From contig CANQKX010000007.1 in assembly GCA_947624565.1 (NCBI GenBank), forward strand, positions 1 to 54,796: a stretch of DNA of 54,796 nucleotides. The letters run 5' to 3'. The position numbers and the translations under genes were made by a program. This document shows, piece by piece, positions 46,288 to 54,796 of this stretch; within the stretch, counting starts at the first letter, position 1; each line of letters opens with the position of its first letter. Source of the DNA: an uncultured Bacilli bacterium. GTDB lineage: Bacteria; Bacillota_I; Bacilli_A; RF39; UBA660. Below the pieces are notes generated by a model. The model was not told the origin of the DNA. It made no database searches and saw only the letters and a list, made by a program, of their open reading frames with translations.

Positions 46288-47556
46288 TTAACACTCCTTT
46301 ATATTTATTACATTTGCATTTATTATTCCATCTTGCAATGTTATATCAATATTATCATTTTTCTTTATATTTTTAATACTTGTTACTACTTTATTACCTT
46401 TTTTAGTTATTGCATAGCCTCTTTTCAAAGTATTAAGAGGATTTAGTAATTCAAGTTTGTTAATTAAATTATTATATATATTATTTTTGTTTTCAAATAT
46501 TCTATTTGGATTTGTAAATACATAACTATTTGTTATAGTTTCTAATTTTACTTTATTGTATGATAAATGTGATGATACAATGTTTTTTGCTCTTTCAATT
46601 AAATTTGATAATTTTTCTTCTTTTACTTCATATATACTCATTGGACTTTTTAGTATATAACTATCAAGTATTTTATTTAAGTAAATTCTATTATTATCTA
46701 TTTTATCATTTATATTTTTATTTAATCTTATCTTATATTGAATAATAAGTTTCTTTAAATCTTCTTTTGATGGAACAGATATTTCTGCTGCTCCTGTTGG
46801 AGTTGCTGCTCTTTTGTCTGCAACAAAATCTGCTATTGTAAAATCAATTTCATGACCTACTGCACTAATTACTGGTGTATTACACTCATATATTGCACGC
46901 GCTACTATTTCTTCATTAAAAGCCCATAAATCTTCAATTGATCCTCCACCACGTCCAACTATTAAAGTATCAAGATTATATGTATCAGCAAGTTTTATAT
47001 TTTTAACTATATCTTCAGATGCTTGTTTTCCTTGTACTAAAGATGGGAACAATATTACTTCACATAAAGGATATCTTCTATTTATAGTAGATATTATATC
47101 TTTAATTGCTGCTCCTGTTGGTGCAGTTACTACACCTATTTTACTTGGTATTTTAGGAATTTGTTTTTTATGTGATTCATCAAATAATCCCTCAGAAGAT
47201 AATTTTTTCTTTAACTCTTCATATAAAGCATATAAATTACCAACACCATCTTCCATCATATCAGTTACATATATTTGGTAATTACCTGAACTTTCAAATA
47301 CACTTATTCTACCCTTTACTAACACCTTCATACCATCTACAGGCTCAAAATTTATATTTTTAGTATTTGATGCAAACATAATAGCATTAATCCTAGACTC
47401 TTCATCTTTAATTGTAAAATAAAAATGTCCTCTTGTATGATGCTTAAAATTAGATATTTCTCCTTTTAAATATACTTCTTGTAAATTAGCATCATTATCT
47501 AATTTATACTTTATATATCTAGTTAATGCACCTACTGTTATATAATTATTATTCAT
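46288..47556 (-). CDS. xseA: Exodeoxyribonuclease VII large subunit
   Basis: XseA is the catalytic subunit of exonuclease VII. It starts at 47556 (MNNNYITVGALTRYIK), where GGTGAAGAT is well placed; this start lies inside the last codons of nusB with an eight-base overlap. The N-terminal OB-fold (about 1-100) includes LKGEISNFKHHTRGHFYFTIKD. The catalytic core has GVVTAPTGAAIKDI, VGRGGGSIEDLWAFNEE, SAVGHEIDFTIADFVADKRAATPT. The C-terminal half is a long coiled helix region ending with LKRGYAI. Length 422 is normal. Confidence 0.97.
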   Translation of the reverse strand: MNNNYITVGALTRYIKYKLDNDANLQEVYLKGEISNFKHHTRGHFYFTIKDEESRINAIMFASNTKNINFEPVDGMKVLVKGRISVFESSGNYQIYVTDMMEDGVGNLYALYEELKKKLSSEGLFDESHKKQIPKIPSKIGVVTAPTGAAIKDIISTINRRYPLCEVILFPSLVQGKQASEDIVKNIKLADTYNLDTLIVGRGGGSIEDLWAFNEEIVARAIYECNTPVISAVGHEIDFTIADFVADKRAATPTGAAEISVPSKEDLKKLIIQYKIRLNKNINDKIDNNRIYLNKILDSYILKSPMSIYEVKEEKLSNLIERAKNIVSSHLSYNKVKLETITNSYVFTNPNRIFENKNNIYNNLINKLELLNPLNTLKRGYAITKKGNKVVTSIKNIKKNDNIDITLQDGIINANVINIKEC

Positions 47557-47950
47557 TATCTTCACCATGATAAATGCTATCAAGTACTGCATTAATAATA
47601 TTTTTTACCTTTTCATCAGAATACTCTTTAGCAAGTTCAACTGCTTCATTAATAGACACTATCTCTGGTGTATCAGTATATACAAGTTCATAAATTCCCA
47701 TTCTAAGAATTGCTTGATCTGTTTTTGATAATCTATCTATAGTCCAATCTTTTAAATGTTTATTTGCTATTTTATCTATATCATTTTTATACTCTAATAC
47801 ACCATTAACAACGTTATTTACAAATTCATTTTCTATTTTCACTGACTCACTAATAACATCTTTTACATTATAATCTATATTATTAGAATCATATAAAAAT
47901 ATTTGATATAAAATTGTCATTATTTTCTTTCTAAGTTCTGATCTATTCAT
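47549..47950 (-). CDS. nusB: Transcription antitermination factor NusB
   Basis: NusB helps antitermination of rRNA transcription. I place the start at 47950 (MNRSELRKK), after AGAAGGTGAAAAA. The 133-residue all-helical protein ends in the typical TDTPEIVSINEAVELAKEYSDEK and FINAVLD-like segment (IINAVLDSIYH). It heads the nusB-xseA-xseB operon, an arrangement close to that of Bacillus. Confidence 0.93.
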   Translation of the reverse strand: MNRSELRKKIMTILYQIFLYDSNNIDYNVKDVISESVKIENEFVNNVVNGVLEYKNDIDKIANKHLKDWTIDRLSKTDQAILRMGIYELVYTDTPEIVSINEAVELAKEYSDEKVKNIINAVLDSIYHGEDNE

Positions 47951-47987
47951 TTTTTCACCTTCTAATACATAACATAATTTTATCATA

Positions 47988-48017
47988 AAAAAATTAAAAA
48001 AGATAGTTGTTACTATC
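47988..48017 (-). terminator. Terminator of the 48-kb repeat-protein gene
   Basis: GATAGT (48002-48007) and ACTATC (48012-48017) form a short stem, followed on the minus strand by TTTTTTAATTTTTTT. It separates the small repeat-protein gene from nusB. Confidence 0.7.
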
Positions 48018-48023
48018 TATTTA

Positions 48024-48716
48024 TTAATTTTGCTTATCTCTATGATTTGGAATATATGAAAAAACTTTGTCACTTAATTTTATATCTTTATTTTTTCCAT
48101 ATTCTTTTTCTAAACCTTCAATATAAGATTTCATTTCTTGTAATGATTCAATTTGTGAAATATTTTCTTCATGTTCAACTTTTTTGATATTAATATATTT
48201 AAATTTTTCTATATAATTCAAAATCTCCTCACGACAATTGATTTTATAAAATTCTTTCCCTTTATTTTTTTTAGCAAATTTAATAATTCCTTTTGAAAAA
48301 TCTATCGATTCATTTAATATTATAATCAAATTTTCAATATTTCCAGCATACTCGAAAGTTTGAGGACGTGTTGCAATATAACATAAAACAGGATTTTCAC
48401 AAATTTTAATTACCTTTACTAAATCATCTATATTTCCTGTAAAATCTTGTAAATTTTTATTTGTTGCTAATTCATATAAATATTTATTTGTGCAAACTTT
48501 CATTATTTTGATTAAATTATCAATACTTCCTGCAAATTTATACAAATCTTTATTTGTTGCTACGCACACTGAATAATTTGAATCTAATGATTTTAAACTA
48601 TTTAATAGTTTTATAACTTCTTCATCTGAAATATCACTATAAATATTTAACATATTCTTAACTTCATTAACATCATTAATTCTTTCCATAATCATTTGCA
48701 TTGTTGATACTTTCAT
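48024..48716 (-). CDS. Protein with about three 31-residue helical repeats
   Basis: This 230-residue protein is not one I can name. I place the start at 48716 (MKVSTMQMIMER), after AGAAGGTGAAAAA. Between residues about 55 and 140 it has tandem units beginning IDNLIKIMKVC, IDDLVKVIKIC and IENLIIIL. The units include the pattern ATNK or IATR followed about seven residues later by an aromatic. This is very similar in pattern to the 34-residue repeats of the partial gene at 53478-54796 (IDEQIRLIK, CE, IAT). An alpha-solenoid binding protein is the likely structure. It is cytoplasmic. Confidence 0.75.
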   Translation of the reverse strand: MKVSTMQMIMERINDVNEVKNMLNIYSDISDEEVIKLLNSLKSLDSNYSVCVATNKDLYKFAGSIDNLIKIMKVCTNKYLYELATNKNLQDFTGNIDDLVKVIKICENPVLCYIATRPQTFEYAGNIENLIIILNESIDFSKGIIKFAKKNKGKEFYKINCREEILNYIEKFKYINIKKVEHEENISQIESLQEMKSYIEGLEKEYGKNKDIKLSDKVFSYIPNHRDKQN

Positions 48717-48772
48717 TTTTTTCACCTTCTTTGAGTACATATTATGCCAAAAATAATATTTAAAGTCAATAT

Positions 48773-49357
48773 CTATATATATAATTTTTTATTATATTTT
48801 TTATATAAATGGGTTTTTGTTGGATTAATAAATCCAATAATATTTAATACTATGTTTATTAATGAAATTATAAATATTAATACAACTACATATAGTTTTA
48901 TAAGTTCAATATTTCTATTTAAAATATAATTTGTATTAGATAATATTTTATCATAATAATCTTTATTTAATTTATCTTTTATTGTATCTGTAATAGCTAT
49001 ACTATCTATTATTTCTAAATTAACCTTATCTGTTATCATGGTATTTGTATCTAATAAAACTAATATATTTTTATTATCAATAGTTAATGTATATATATCT
49101 ATAGTATTTTTTTTATCATTTAATGAATATTTTTCAAGTTGTGATTCTCTTAAATCAACAGAAATAAATCTTTCTTTATTTTTAACTGCTTTTTCTAATT
49201 CAGTAAATGAATTAATTTGTAAATAATTATTAGTTATTACTTTATAATAAACATTATAATTCAATACAATATTTATTATACATACAAATATCAAAATAAA
49301 ACTTAATATTATATTTTCTTGTTTTTTTACCTTTACTAACCCTTTTATATCATTCAT
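48773..49357 (-). CDS. Membrane protein of unknown function, 194 aa
   Basis: I do not recognise this protein. It has one membrane helix near the N-terminus (about 17-38), an extracytoplasmic region of about 110 residues with beta character (RFISVDLRESQLEKYSL, DIYTLTIDNKNILVLLD), and a second helix near the C-terminus (about 153-178), followed by a basic tail. The single-loop, two-helix arrangement suggests a small membrane sensor or assembly factor. It has its own start after AGGTGAAAATATG and lies between the M18 aminopeptidase gene and the small repeat-protein gene. Confidence 0.75.
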   Translation of the reverse strand: MNDIKGLVKVKKQENIILSFILIFVCIINIVLNYNVYYKVITNNYLQINSFTELEKAVKNKERFISVDLRESQLEKYSLNDKKNTIDIYTLTIDNKNILVLLDTNTMITDKVNLEIIDSIAITDTIKDKLNKDYYDKILSNTNYILNRNIELIKLYVVVLIFIISLINIVLNIIGFINPTKTHLYKKYNKKLYI

Positions 49358-49387
49358 ATTTTCACCTACATTAATATTATAACTAAA

Positions 49388-49419
49388 AAAAGTTAAAAAG
49401 TATATACCTTTTAACTTTT
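49388..49419 (-). terminator. Terminator after the M18 aminopeptidase gene
   Basis: AAAAGTTAAAAAG (49388-49400) and CCTTTTAACTTTT (49407-49419) pair over most of their length, overlapping the stop, with T's following on the minus strand. Confidence 0.75.
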
Positions 49420-50796
49420 ATAAAATTCACTATAACATCTATAGGCACTATAAATATCATACTTACTTACTACTTCATAAGGAGCATGCATAGAAAGTAC
49501 TGGAACTCCACAATCTACTACTTCCATTCCTTTATCTGCTAATATATATGCAATTGTTCCTCCTCCACCTATATCTACTTTACCTAGTTCAGAAACTTGA
49601 TATTTTATATTATTTTTTTCTAATATATTTCTAATATGTGCCATATATTCTGCATTTGCATCACTAGCACCTGATTTACCTCTTGAACCTGTATATTTAT
49701 TTAAAGTAACACCATAACCAATAAATGATGCATTATTTAATTCTGATACATTTTTATATATAGGATCTACTCCAGCATCAACATCTGCAGATAACATCTT
49801 TGAATTCATATATACTTTATCTATCATATTAGTAGTATTTTGGTTTAATTTATTAAGTAATTCTGATATAAAATAAGTAAATGCATTAGATGCCATACCA
49901 GTATTACCAACACTACCTATTTCTTCTTTATCTGCAAGTATACATACGCATGTATTTTTTGGATTATCTATTTCTAATAATGCTTTAATAGATGTAAATG
50001 CACATACTTTATCATCTTGACCATATGCTGCGACCATAGATTCATCAAATCCTAAACTTCTTGCTTTAAATGCTGGTACTAACTCTATTTCACTACTTAA
50101 AAAATCTACTTCTTTGATGCCATATTTTTTATTTAAAATATTAAGTATATTTAATTTTACTAAATCTTCTCCTTCACTATTAAATGGAATACTTCCAATT
50201 AATAAATTTAAATCTTCACCATCAATAGCATTATTTAAACTTTTCTTCATTTGATCCATTGCTAAATGAGGAAGTAAATCAGTAATTGTAAATATTGGAT
50301 CATTTTCATCTTCTCCAATTGAGATATCAATTTTTTCACCATTTGTTTTAATAATAGTTCCATGAATAGCAAGTGGTATTGTGGTCCATTGATATTTTTT
50401 TATTCCACCATAATAGTGTGTTTTAAAATATGCTAAATTTGAATCTTCATATAAAGGATTAGGTTTCAAATCTAATCTTGGAGAATCAATATGTGCACCT
50501 ATTAAATTAATACCATTTTCTATTGCTTCTTCTCCTATTACTGCTGCAAAAACATTTTTATTTTTATTTATAAAATAAACTTTATCTCCCTTATTTAGTA
50601 AATCTACATCACAAATGTTTTTATAATTATTTTCTTCAAGTAATGAAATTACACTTTTTACAACTTCTCTTTCTGTTTTAGATTTATTCATAAATGAAAT
50701 ATATTCATCACTAAGTTTAAATATTTCTTCTTTTTCACTTTCATTTATACTTTTCCATCCAGATTCTCTTTTCATAAGTAATTCATCTTTTTCCAT
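49411..50796 (-). CDS. M18 family aminopeptidase
   Basis: This zinc aminopeptidase of the M18 family has 461 residues. The metal-binding His-x-Asp motif is in GAHIDSPRLDLKP near residue 97. It is followed by YYGGIKKYQWTTIPLAIHG, characteristic of the clostridial-type M18 enzymes. The catalytic Glu-Glu is in DKEEIGSVGNTGM near residue 292, and further ligands are in SADVDAGVDP and VLSMHAPYE. A TGSRGKSGASDANAE segment is also typical. It probably trims peptides in the cytoplasm. It lies 46 bases downstream of mutS and may be cotranscribed. AGGAGGAATATT precedes the ATG. Confidence 0.93.
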   Translation of the reverse strand: MEKDELLMKRESGWKSINESEKEEIFKLSDEYISFMNKSKTEREVVKSVISLLEENNYKNICDVDLLNKGDKVYFINKNKNVFAAVIGEEAIENGINLIGAHIDSPRLDLKPNPLYEDSNLAYFKTHYYGGIKKYQWTTIPLAIHGTIIKTNGEKIDISIGEDENDPIFTITDLLPHLAMDQMKKSLNNAIDGEDLNLLIGSIPFNSEGEDLVKLNILNILNKKYGIKEVDFLSSEIELVPAFKARSLGFDESMVAAYGQDDKVCAFTSIKALLEIDNPKNTCVCILADKEEIGSVGNTGMASNAFTYFISELLNKLNQNTTNMIDKVYMNSKMLSADVDAGVDPIYKNVSELNNASFIGYGVTLNKYTGSRGKSGASDANAEYMAHIRNILEKNNIKYQVSELGKVDIGGGGTIAYILADKGMEVVDCGVPVLSMHAPYEVVSKYDIYSAYRCYSEFYKS

Positions 50797-50842
50797 AATA
50801 TTCCTCCTATAATTTATTATAACAGTTTTTACTATTAATATT

Positions 50843-53377
50843 CTATTTTACCATCTGCTTTAATTCATATAATACATTCATCGCATCAATAGGAGTCATT
50901 TCTAGTGGATTTATTTTTTTAAGTTTTTCTTCTATTTCATTTTTTTCCTCTTTTAAATCAAATGATATTTGCTCATTATTACTTATTACTTTCTTATTAC
51001 TATTTTTCTCATAACTATTTAATATTTCATTTGCTTTATTTATAAGTTCATCTGGTAATTTAGCAAGTTTTGCAACATGAAGTCCATAACTTTTATCAAT
51101 ACTTCCATCTTGTATTTTATGTAAAAATATAATATCACCATTTTCTTCTTTTGCTGATACATGAACATTTTTTATATGCTTATGATTTTTTTCTAAATCA
51201 GTTAATTCATGATAATGTGTTGAAAAAAATGTTTTAGCCTTAACTTTATCATGTATATATTCTATAATGGCTGCGGCTAAACTCATACCATCATATGTTG
51301 CTGTTCCTCTTCCTAATTCATCAAATAATATTAAACTATTTTTAGTTGCATTACTAATTGCACTATTTGCTTCCATCATTTCTACCATAAATGTTGATTC
51401 ACCAGAAACTAAATCATCAGATGCTCCTATTCTTGTAAATATTTTATCAAAAATAGGAATATTTGCTTTTGATGCAGGAACAAATGATCCAATTTGAGCC
51501 ATAATAGATATTATTGCCATTTGCCTCATATATGTTGATTTACCTGCCATATTAGGTCCTGTTATTAACATAATAGTATCATCATTATTCATTTTAATAT
51601 CATTACTAACAAATTCAGTATTAGTTAATACTTTCTCTATTACAGGGTGTCTAGCATCTTTTATATCTATTATATTTTCATTATTTAATGTTGGTCTTAC
51701 ATAATTATTTTCTTCTGCTACTACTGATAAAGAAGAAAGTACATCAATTTCACTTAATATATGTGCTAAATCTTGTATTTTTGGAATATATTTTTTTATT
51801 TCATCTCTTATTTCAATAAATAACTGATATTCTAAAGATATTATCTTTTCTTCTGCTCCTAATATTAATGATTCTTTTTCTTTCAATAAAGGAGTTACAA
51901 ATCTTTCACAATTAGCAAGTGTTTGTTTCCTTTCATATCCAAATTCTTCTTTTATATCTTTACAAGCACCTTTACTAACCTCAATATAATATCCAAATAT
52001 TCTATTATAACCAACTTTTAAAGTCTTAATTCCAGTTCTTTCTTTTTCTTCTTTTTCTAATTTAGAAATAAAATCTTTATTACCTTTTCTAGATAATTTA
52101 AGTTCATCTAAATCATTGTTATATCCATCTTTTATTAAATAACCTTCTTTTAATGTTATAGGTGCATCTTCATATATTGATTTTTCAAGTAAATCATATA
52201 AATTAGTAAATTCTTCTATTTCTTTATAATTTATTTTCTTTAATATTTTATTAATTTCAGGCAATACTCTAAATGAATTTTTAAGTTGAAGTAAATCTCT
52301 TGCATTAGCAGAACCAAAAGATATTTTTCCAATTAAACGCTCTAAATCATATACTTCAGATAAATATTCTCTTAATTCTTCTTTTAATATAAATTCTTTC
52401 ATTAAAGTTTCTACTATATCATATCTATATTCTATTTTTTCTTTATCTACTAGTGGATTTAATATATATGATTTTAATTTTCTACTTCCCATTGCAGTTT
52501 TAGTCTTATCTAAAAGCCATAATAGTGAAAACTTCTTTTCTTTAGTTCTTATATTTTCTACAAGTTCTAGATTTCTTTTAGTATGTATATTCATTCTTAA
52601 AAAAGAATCTTCTTTTACTAACTTTACACTTTGAAGATGTGATAAATTTCTTTTTTGTGTATTTTCTAAATATGATAATAAATATTTTATACAAGATATT
52701 ATTCTTTCATCGTTAATATTATTATATACATGTGAATAATCATTTTCTAAATTTGTATTATTATATATTGATATTGTGACATTATAATTTCTTCTTAAAG
52801 TATCTAAAGTTAATTTATCAAAATCAGTATTTACAACTACTTCTTTAATATTTCTTTCTAAAACTTCATTAATAATTAAATCATTATCTTTTTCTTTTAA
52901 AAACGCATAAAATTCTCCAGTAGTAATATCTGCATAACTAACTACATATATATACTTTAAATCTAATATAGCACCAATAAAATTATTAGATCCTTCATCA
53001 ATAAAATCACTATTCATTCTAGTACCTGATGATATTATTTGAACTATATCTCTTTTTACTATACCTTTAGCATTTTTAGGATCTTCAGTTTGTTCACATA
53101 TTGCTACTTTATAACCTTTTTCAACTAATTTTTCTATATATATACTTGCAGAATGATATGGAATTCCACACATTGGAACTCTTTCATCTAATCCACAACT
53201 TTTCCCCGTTAATGTAAGTTCTAACTCTTTTGATGCAACTAAAGCATCTTCAAAAAACATTTCATAAAAATCTCCAAGTCTAAAAAACAATATATTATCT
53301 AAATTTTCCTCTTTTATTTCTAAATATTGTCTCATCATTGGAGTTATTTTTTCTCTATCTACTTCTTGTCTTGTCAC
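50843..53377 (-). CDS. mutS: DNA mismatch repair protein MutS
   Basis: MutS recognises mismatches. The 844-residue length is normal. The mismatch-binding FYE motif is in RLGDFYEMFFEDA near residue 36. The connector, lever and clamp domains follow. The ATPase has Walker A GPNMAGKSTYMRQ near residue 610, Walker B LILFDELGRGTATYDG, and STHYHEL. A C-terminal tail with PLEMTPIDAMNVLYELK is present. The start is a GTG with AGGTGAAG upstream. mutL is not next to it in this window; the downstream gene encodes an aminopeptidase. Confidence 0.97.
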   Translation of the reverse strand: MTRQEVDREKITPMMRQYLEIKEENLDNILFFRLGDFYEMFFEDALVASKELELTLTGKSCGLDERVPMCGIPYHSASIYIEKLVEKGYKVAICEQTEDPKNAKGIVKRDIVQIISSGTRMNSDFIDEGSNNFIGAILDLKYIYVVSYADITTGEFYAFLKEKDNDLIINEVLERNIKEVVVNTDFDKLTLDTLRRNYNVTISIYNNTNLENDYSHVYNNINDERIISCIKYLLSYLENTQKRNLSHLQSVKLVKEDSFLRMNIHTKRNLELVENIRTKEKKFSLLWLLDKTKTAMGSRKLKSYILNPLVDKEKIEYRYDIVETLMKEFILKEELREYLSEVYDLERLIGKISFGSANARDLLQLKNSFRVLPEINKILKKINYKEIEEFTNLYDLLEKSIYEDAPITLKEGYLIKDGYNNDLDELKLSRKGNKDFISKLEKEEKERTGIKTLKVGYNRIFGYYIEVSKGACKDIKEEFGYERKQTLANCERFVTPLLKEKESLILGAEEKIISLEYQLFIEIRDEIKKYIPKIQDLAHILSEIDVLSSLSVVAEENNYVRPTLNNENIIDIKDARHPVIEKVLTNTEFVSNDIKMNNDDTIMLITGPNMAGKSTYMRQMAIISIMAQIGSFVPASKANIPIFDKIFTRIGASDDLVSGESTFMVEMMEANSAISNATKNSLILFDELGRGTATYDGMSLAAAIIEYIHDKVKAKTFFSTHYHELTDLEKNHKHIKNVHVSAKEENGDIIFLHKIQDGSIDKSYGLHVAKLAKLPDELINKANEILNSYEKNSNKKVISNNEQISFDLKEEKNEIEEKLKKINPLEMTPIDAMNVLYELKQMVK

Positions 53378-53419
53378 TTTACTTCACCTAAACAAATTAT
53401 ATCAAAATTTTACAAAAAA

Positions 53420-53470
53420 TAAAATAAAAAACTAATCAAATAGTTTATATTAATACACTATTTAATTAGT
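53420..53470 (-). terminator. Terminator of the 34-residue-repeat gene
   Basis: ACTAATCAAATAGT (53431-53444) pairs with ACTATTTAATTAGT (53457-53470) over 14 positions with one mismatch. On the minus strand TTTTTATTTT follows. It closes the large repeat gene. Confidence 0.8.
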
Positions 53471-53477
53471 CTAAAAA

Positions 53478-54796
53478 TCAATCTTTTTTAGGTTTATAAA
53501 CAGGAACTAAAGTTTCTGAATTTACATCTTTAATTTTTAATTTTTTTAAATATTCTCTCATTTGATCCAATGTTTGAATATTATTTATTATAGTAGCAAT
53601 GGAATCTAAACATTTTTTTTCACGTTTATCCGCTTCTTTTATTAATCTTATTTGCTCATCTATTGTTTTGTTTTTTAGTATATCAATATTTCTTGCAATA
53701 ATTGATGCTTTGTTTTTATCTTCACATTTATCTACTTCTTTTATTAATCTTATTTGTTCTTCTATTGTTCTATTTTCTAATACATTAGTATCTGTTGCAA
53801 TAAATGATGCTATGTTTTTATCTTCACATTTATCTACTTCTTTTATTAATCTTATTTGCTCATGTATTGTTCTATTTTTTAGTACACTAGTATTAATTAC
53901 AATAAATGATGCTATGTTTTTATCTTCACATTTATCTACTTCTTTTATTAATCTTATTTGCTCATCTATTGTTCTGTTTTTTAATACATTAATATCAATT
54001 GCAACATATACTATGTATTTACTTTCATGTTTATATACTTGTTTTATTAATCTTATTTGCTCATCTATTGTTCTATTTTTTAGTACATCAATACTAGTTG
54101 CAATAATTGATGCTATTTTTTTACCTTCACATTTATCTACTTCTTTTATTAATCTTATTTGTTCTTCTATTGTTCTGTTTTTTAGTACATCAATATTGAT
54201 TGTAATATCTGATGCTATTTTTTTACCTTCACATTTATCTACTTGCTTTATTAATCTTATTTGTTCTTCTATTGTTCTATTTTCTAATACATTAGTATCT
54301 ATTGCAATATCTTTTGCTATGTATTTATCTTCACATTTATCTACTTCTTTTATTAATCTTATTTGTTCTTCTATTGTTCTGTTTTTTAGTACAGCAAGAT
54401 CAATTGCAATAACTGATGCTTCTTCTTTTTCTTCACATTTATCTACTTCTTTTATTAATTTTATTTGTTCTTCTATTGTTCTGTTTTTTAGTACATCAAT
54501 ACTAGTTGCAATAATTGATGCTATGCTCTTAATTTCATATTTATCTACTTCTTTTATTAATCTTATTTGCTCATCTATTGTTCTGTTTTTTAGTACAGCA
54601 ATACTAGTTGCAATAAATAATGCTTTGTTTTTATTTTCACATTTATCTACTTGTTTTATTAATCTTATTTGCTCATCTATTGTTCTGTTTTTTAGTACAT
54701 CAATATTTCTTGCAATAATTGATGCTTTTTGTTTATCTTCACATTTATCTACTTGTTTTATTAATCTTATTTGCTCATCTATTGTTCTGTTTTTTA
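53478..54796 (-). CDS. 3' part of a gene for a protein of 34-residue tandem repeats
   Basis: The frame is open from the window edge to TGA at 53478-53480, so 439 codons of the C-terminus are visible and the start is missing. It consists of eleven near-identical 34-residue units, one of them 33 residues long, and a diverged last unit. The consensus is LIKxVDKCEDKxxASxIA, then TxIxVLKNRTI(D/E)EQIR. A tail of about 35 residues (from LDQMREY to VPVYKPKKD) follows. There is no membrane segment or signal in the visible part. The pattern predicts two helices per unit and a solenoid. The length of 34 is that of TPR, but the TPR consensus residues are absent. The smaller gene at 48.0 kb encodes related units. 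I know of no family that it fits. Confidence 0.85.
   Translation of the reverse strand, partial: KNRTIDEQIRLIKQVDKCEDKQKASIIARNIDVLKNRTIDEQIRLIKQVDKCENKNKALFIATSIAVLKNRTIDEQIRLIKEVDKYEIKSIASIIATSIDVLKNRTIEEQIKLIKEVDKCEEKEEASVIAIDLAVLKNRTIEEQIRLIKEVDKCEDKYIAKDIAIDTNVLENRTIEEQIRLIKQVDKCEGKKIASDITINIDVLKNRTIEEQIRLIKEVDKCEGKKIASIIATSIDVLKNRTIDEQIRLIKQVYKHESKYIVYVAIDINVLKNRTIDEQIRLIKEVDKCEDKNIASFIVINTSVLKNRTIHEQIRLIKEVDKCEDKNIASFIATDTNVLENRTIEEQIRLIKEVDKCEDKNKASIIARNIDILKNKTIDEQIRLIKEADKREKKCLDSIATIINNIQTLDQMREYLKKLKIKDVNSETLVPVYKPKKD
53641..54796. repeat. 102-bp tandem repeat array, at least twelve units
   Basis: ATTAATCTTA recurs at 53641, 53743, 53845, 53947, 54046, 54148, 54250, 54352, 54454 (one base changed), 54556, 54658 and 54760. 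The spacing is 102 bases except for a single 99-base step. The conserved block (ATTAATCTTATTTG plus TCTATTGTTCTGTTTTTTAG) alternates with a variable block of about 45 bases. The array lies inside a reading frame and continues past the window edge. Confidence 0.95.

Noticed and set aside
53478-53480. TGA read as tryptophan (Mycoplasma code)
   Set aside because: Conserved Trp residues in the window use TGG, and the TGA is followed within a few codons by TAA and then directly by a terminator hairpin.
53641-54796. CRISPR-like array
   Set aside because: The 102-bp units lie in one open frame, have a constant period, and vary in a protein-like way; there is no short repeat with unique spacers.
53478-54796. 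TPR protein
   Set aside because: The unit length is 34, but the W-L-G-Y-A-F-A-P consensus positions of TPR are not present.

Overview
The window reads as chromosomal DNA from an AT-rich, low-GC Gram-positive bacterium of the Bacilli / deep Erysipelotrichia-Mollicutes type, probably an uncultured gut lineage. The genetic code is standard: conserved Trp residues are TGG, and TGA occurs as a stop. Most genes lie on the minus strand. The preferred ribosome binding site is AGGTGATAATATG, which moves the start inward for many genes.

The backbone is remarkably like the Bacillus subtilis block that runs from rarA (yrvN) to rplU. From left to right it holds pgcA, xerD, rarA, tcdA, a 6S RNA gene, aspS, nth, hisS, pgsA, dtd, rel, secDF, comN, spoVB, the yrbG/YetF and yrzE-like membrane genes, tgt, queA, ruvB, ruvA, obg, trmB, rpmA, prp and rplU with an L21 leader. 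A spoIVB / xseB / xseA / nusB group follows, then an M18 aminopeptidase and mutS. These genes cover tRNA charging and modification (including both dedicated late steps of queuosine synthesis), recombination and repair, ribosome assembly, stringent response and protein export.

The accessory content sits between these blocks. The largest piece is a three-gene exported locus (31.8-42.1 kb). It encodes a 1497-residue adhesin-like protein with an SdrD-B-like domain, a membrane-anchored protein with three ChW repeats, and a 1634-residue protein that joins an NlpC/P60-like N-terminal domain to about eleven SpaA/Cna-B domains. Four of these SpaA domains carry cysteine pairs, and three of those have lost the isopeptide Asn. 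Other accessory genes are a DUF2441-like gene and a small unknown gene with a shared operator-like palindrome, a Fic gene with an apparent frameshift, and several unrecognised proteins.

The right edge holds the 3' part of a gene made of 34-residue (102-bp) tandem repeats, at least twelve units inside the window. A smaller gene at 48.0 kb encodes shorter repeats of what looks like the same family. This is the least familiar material here. Other unusual points are a Rel protein whose hydrolase catalytic residues look destroyed, a SecDF with an extra N-terminal membrane domain, and convergent gene pairs whose stop codons lie inside one palindromic terminator. No gap without a gene exceeds 300 bases.
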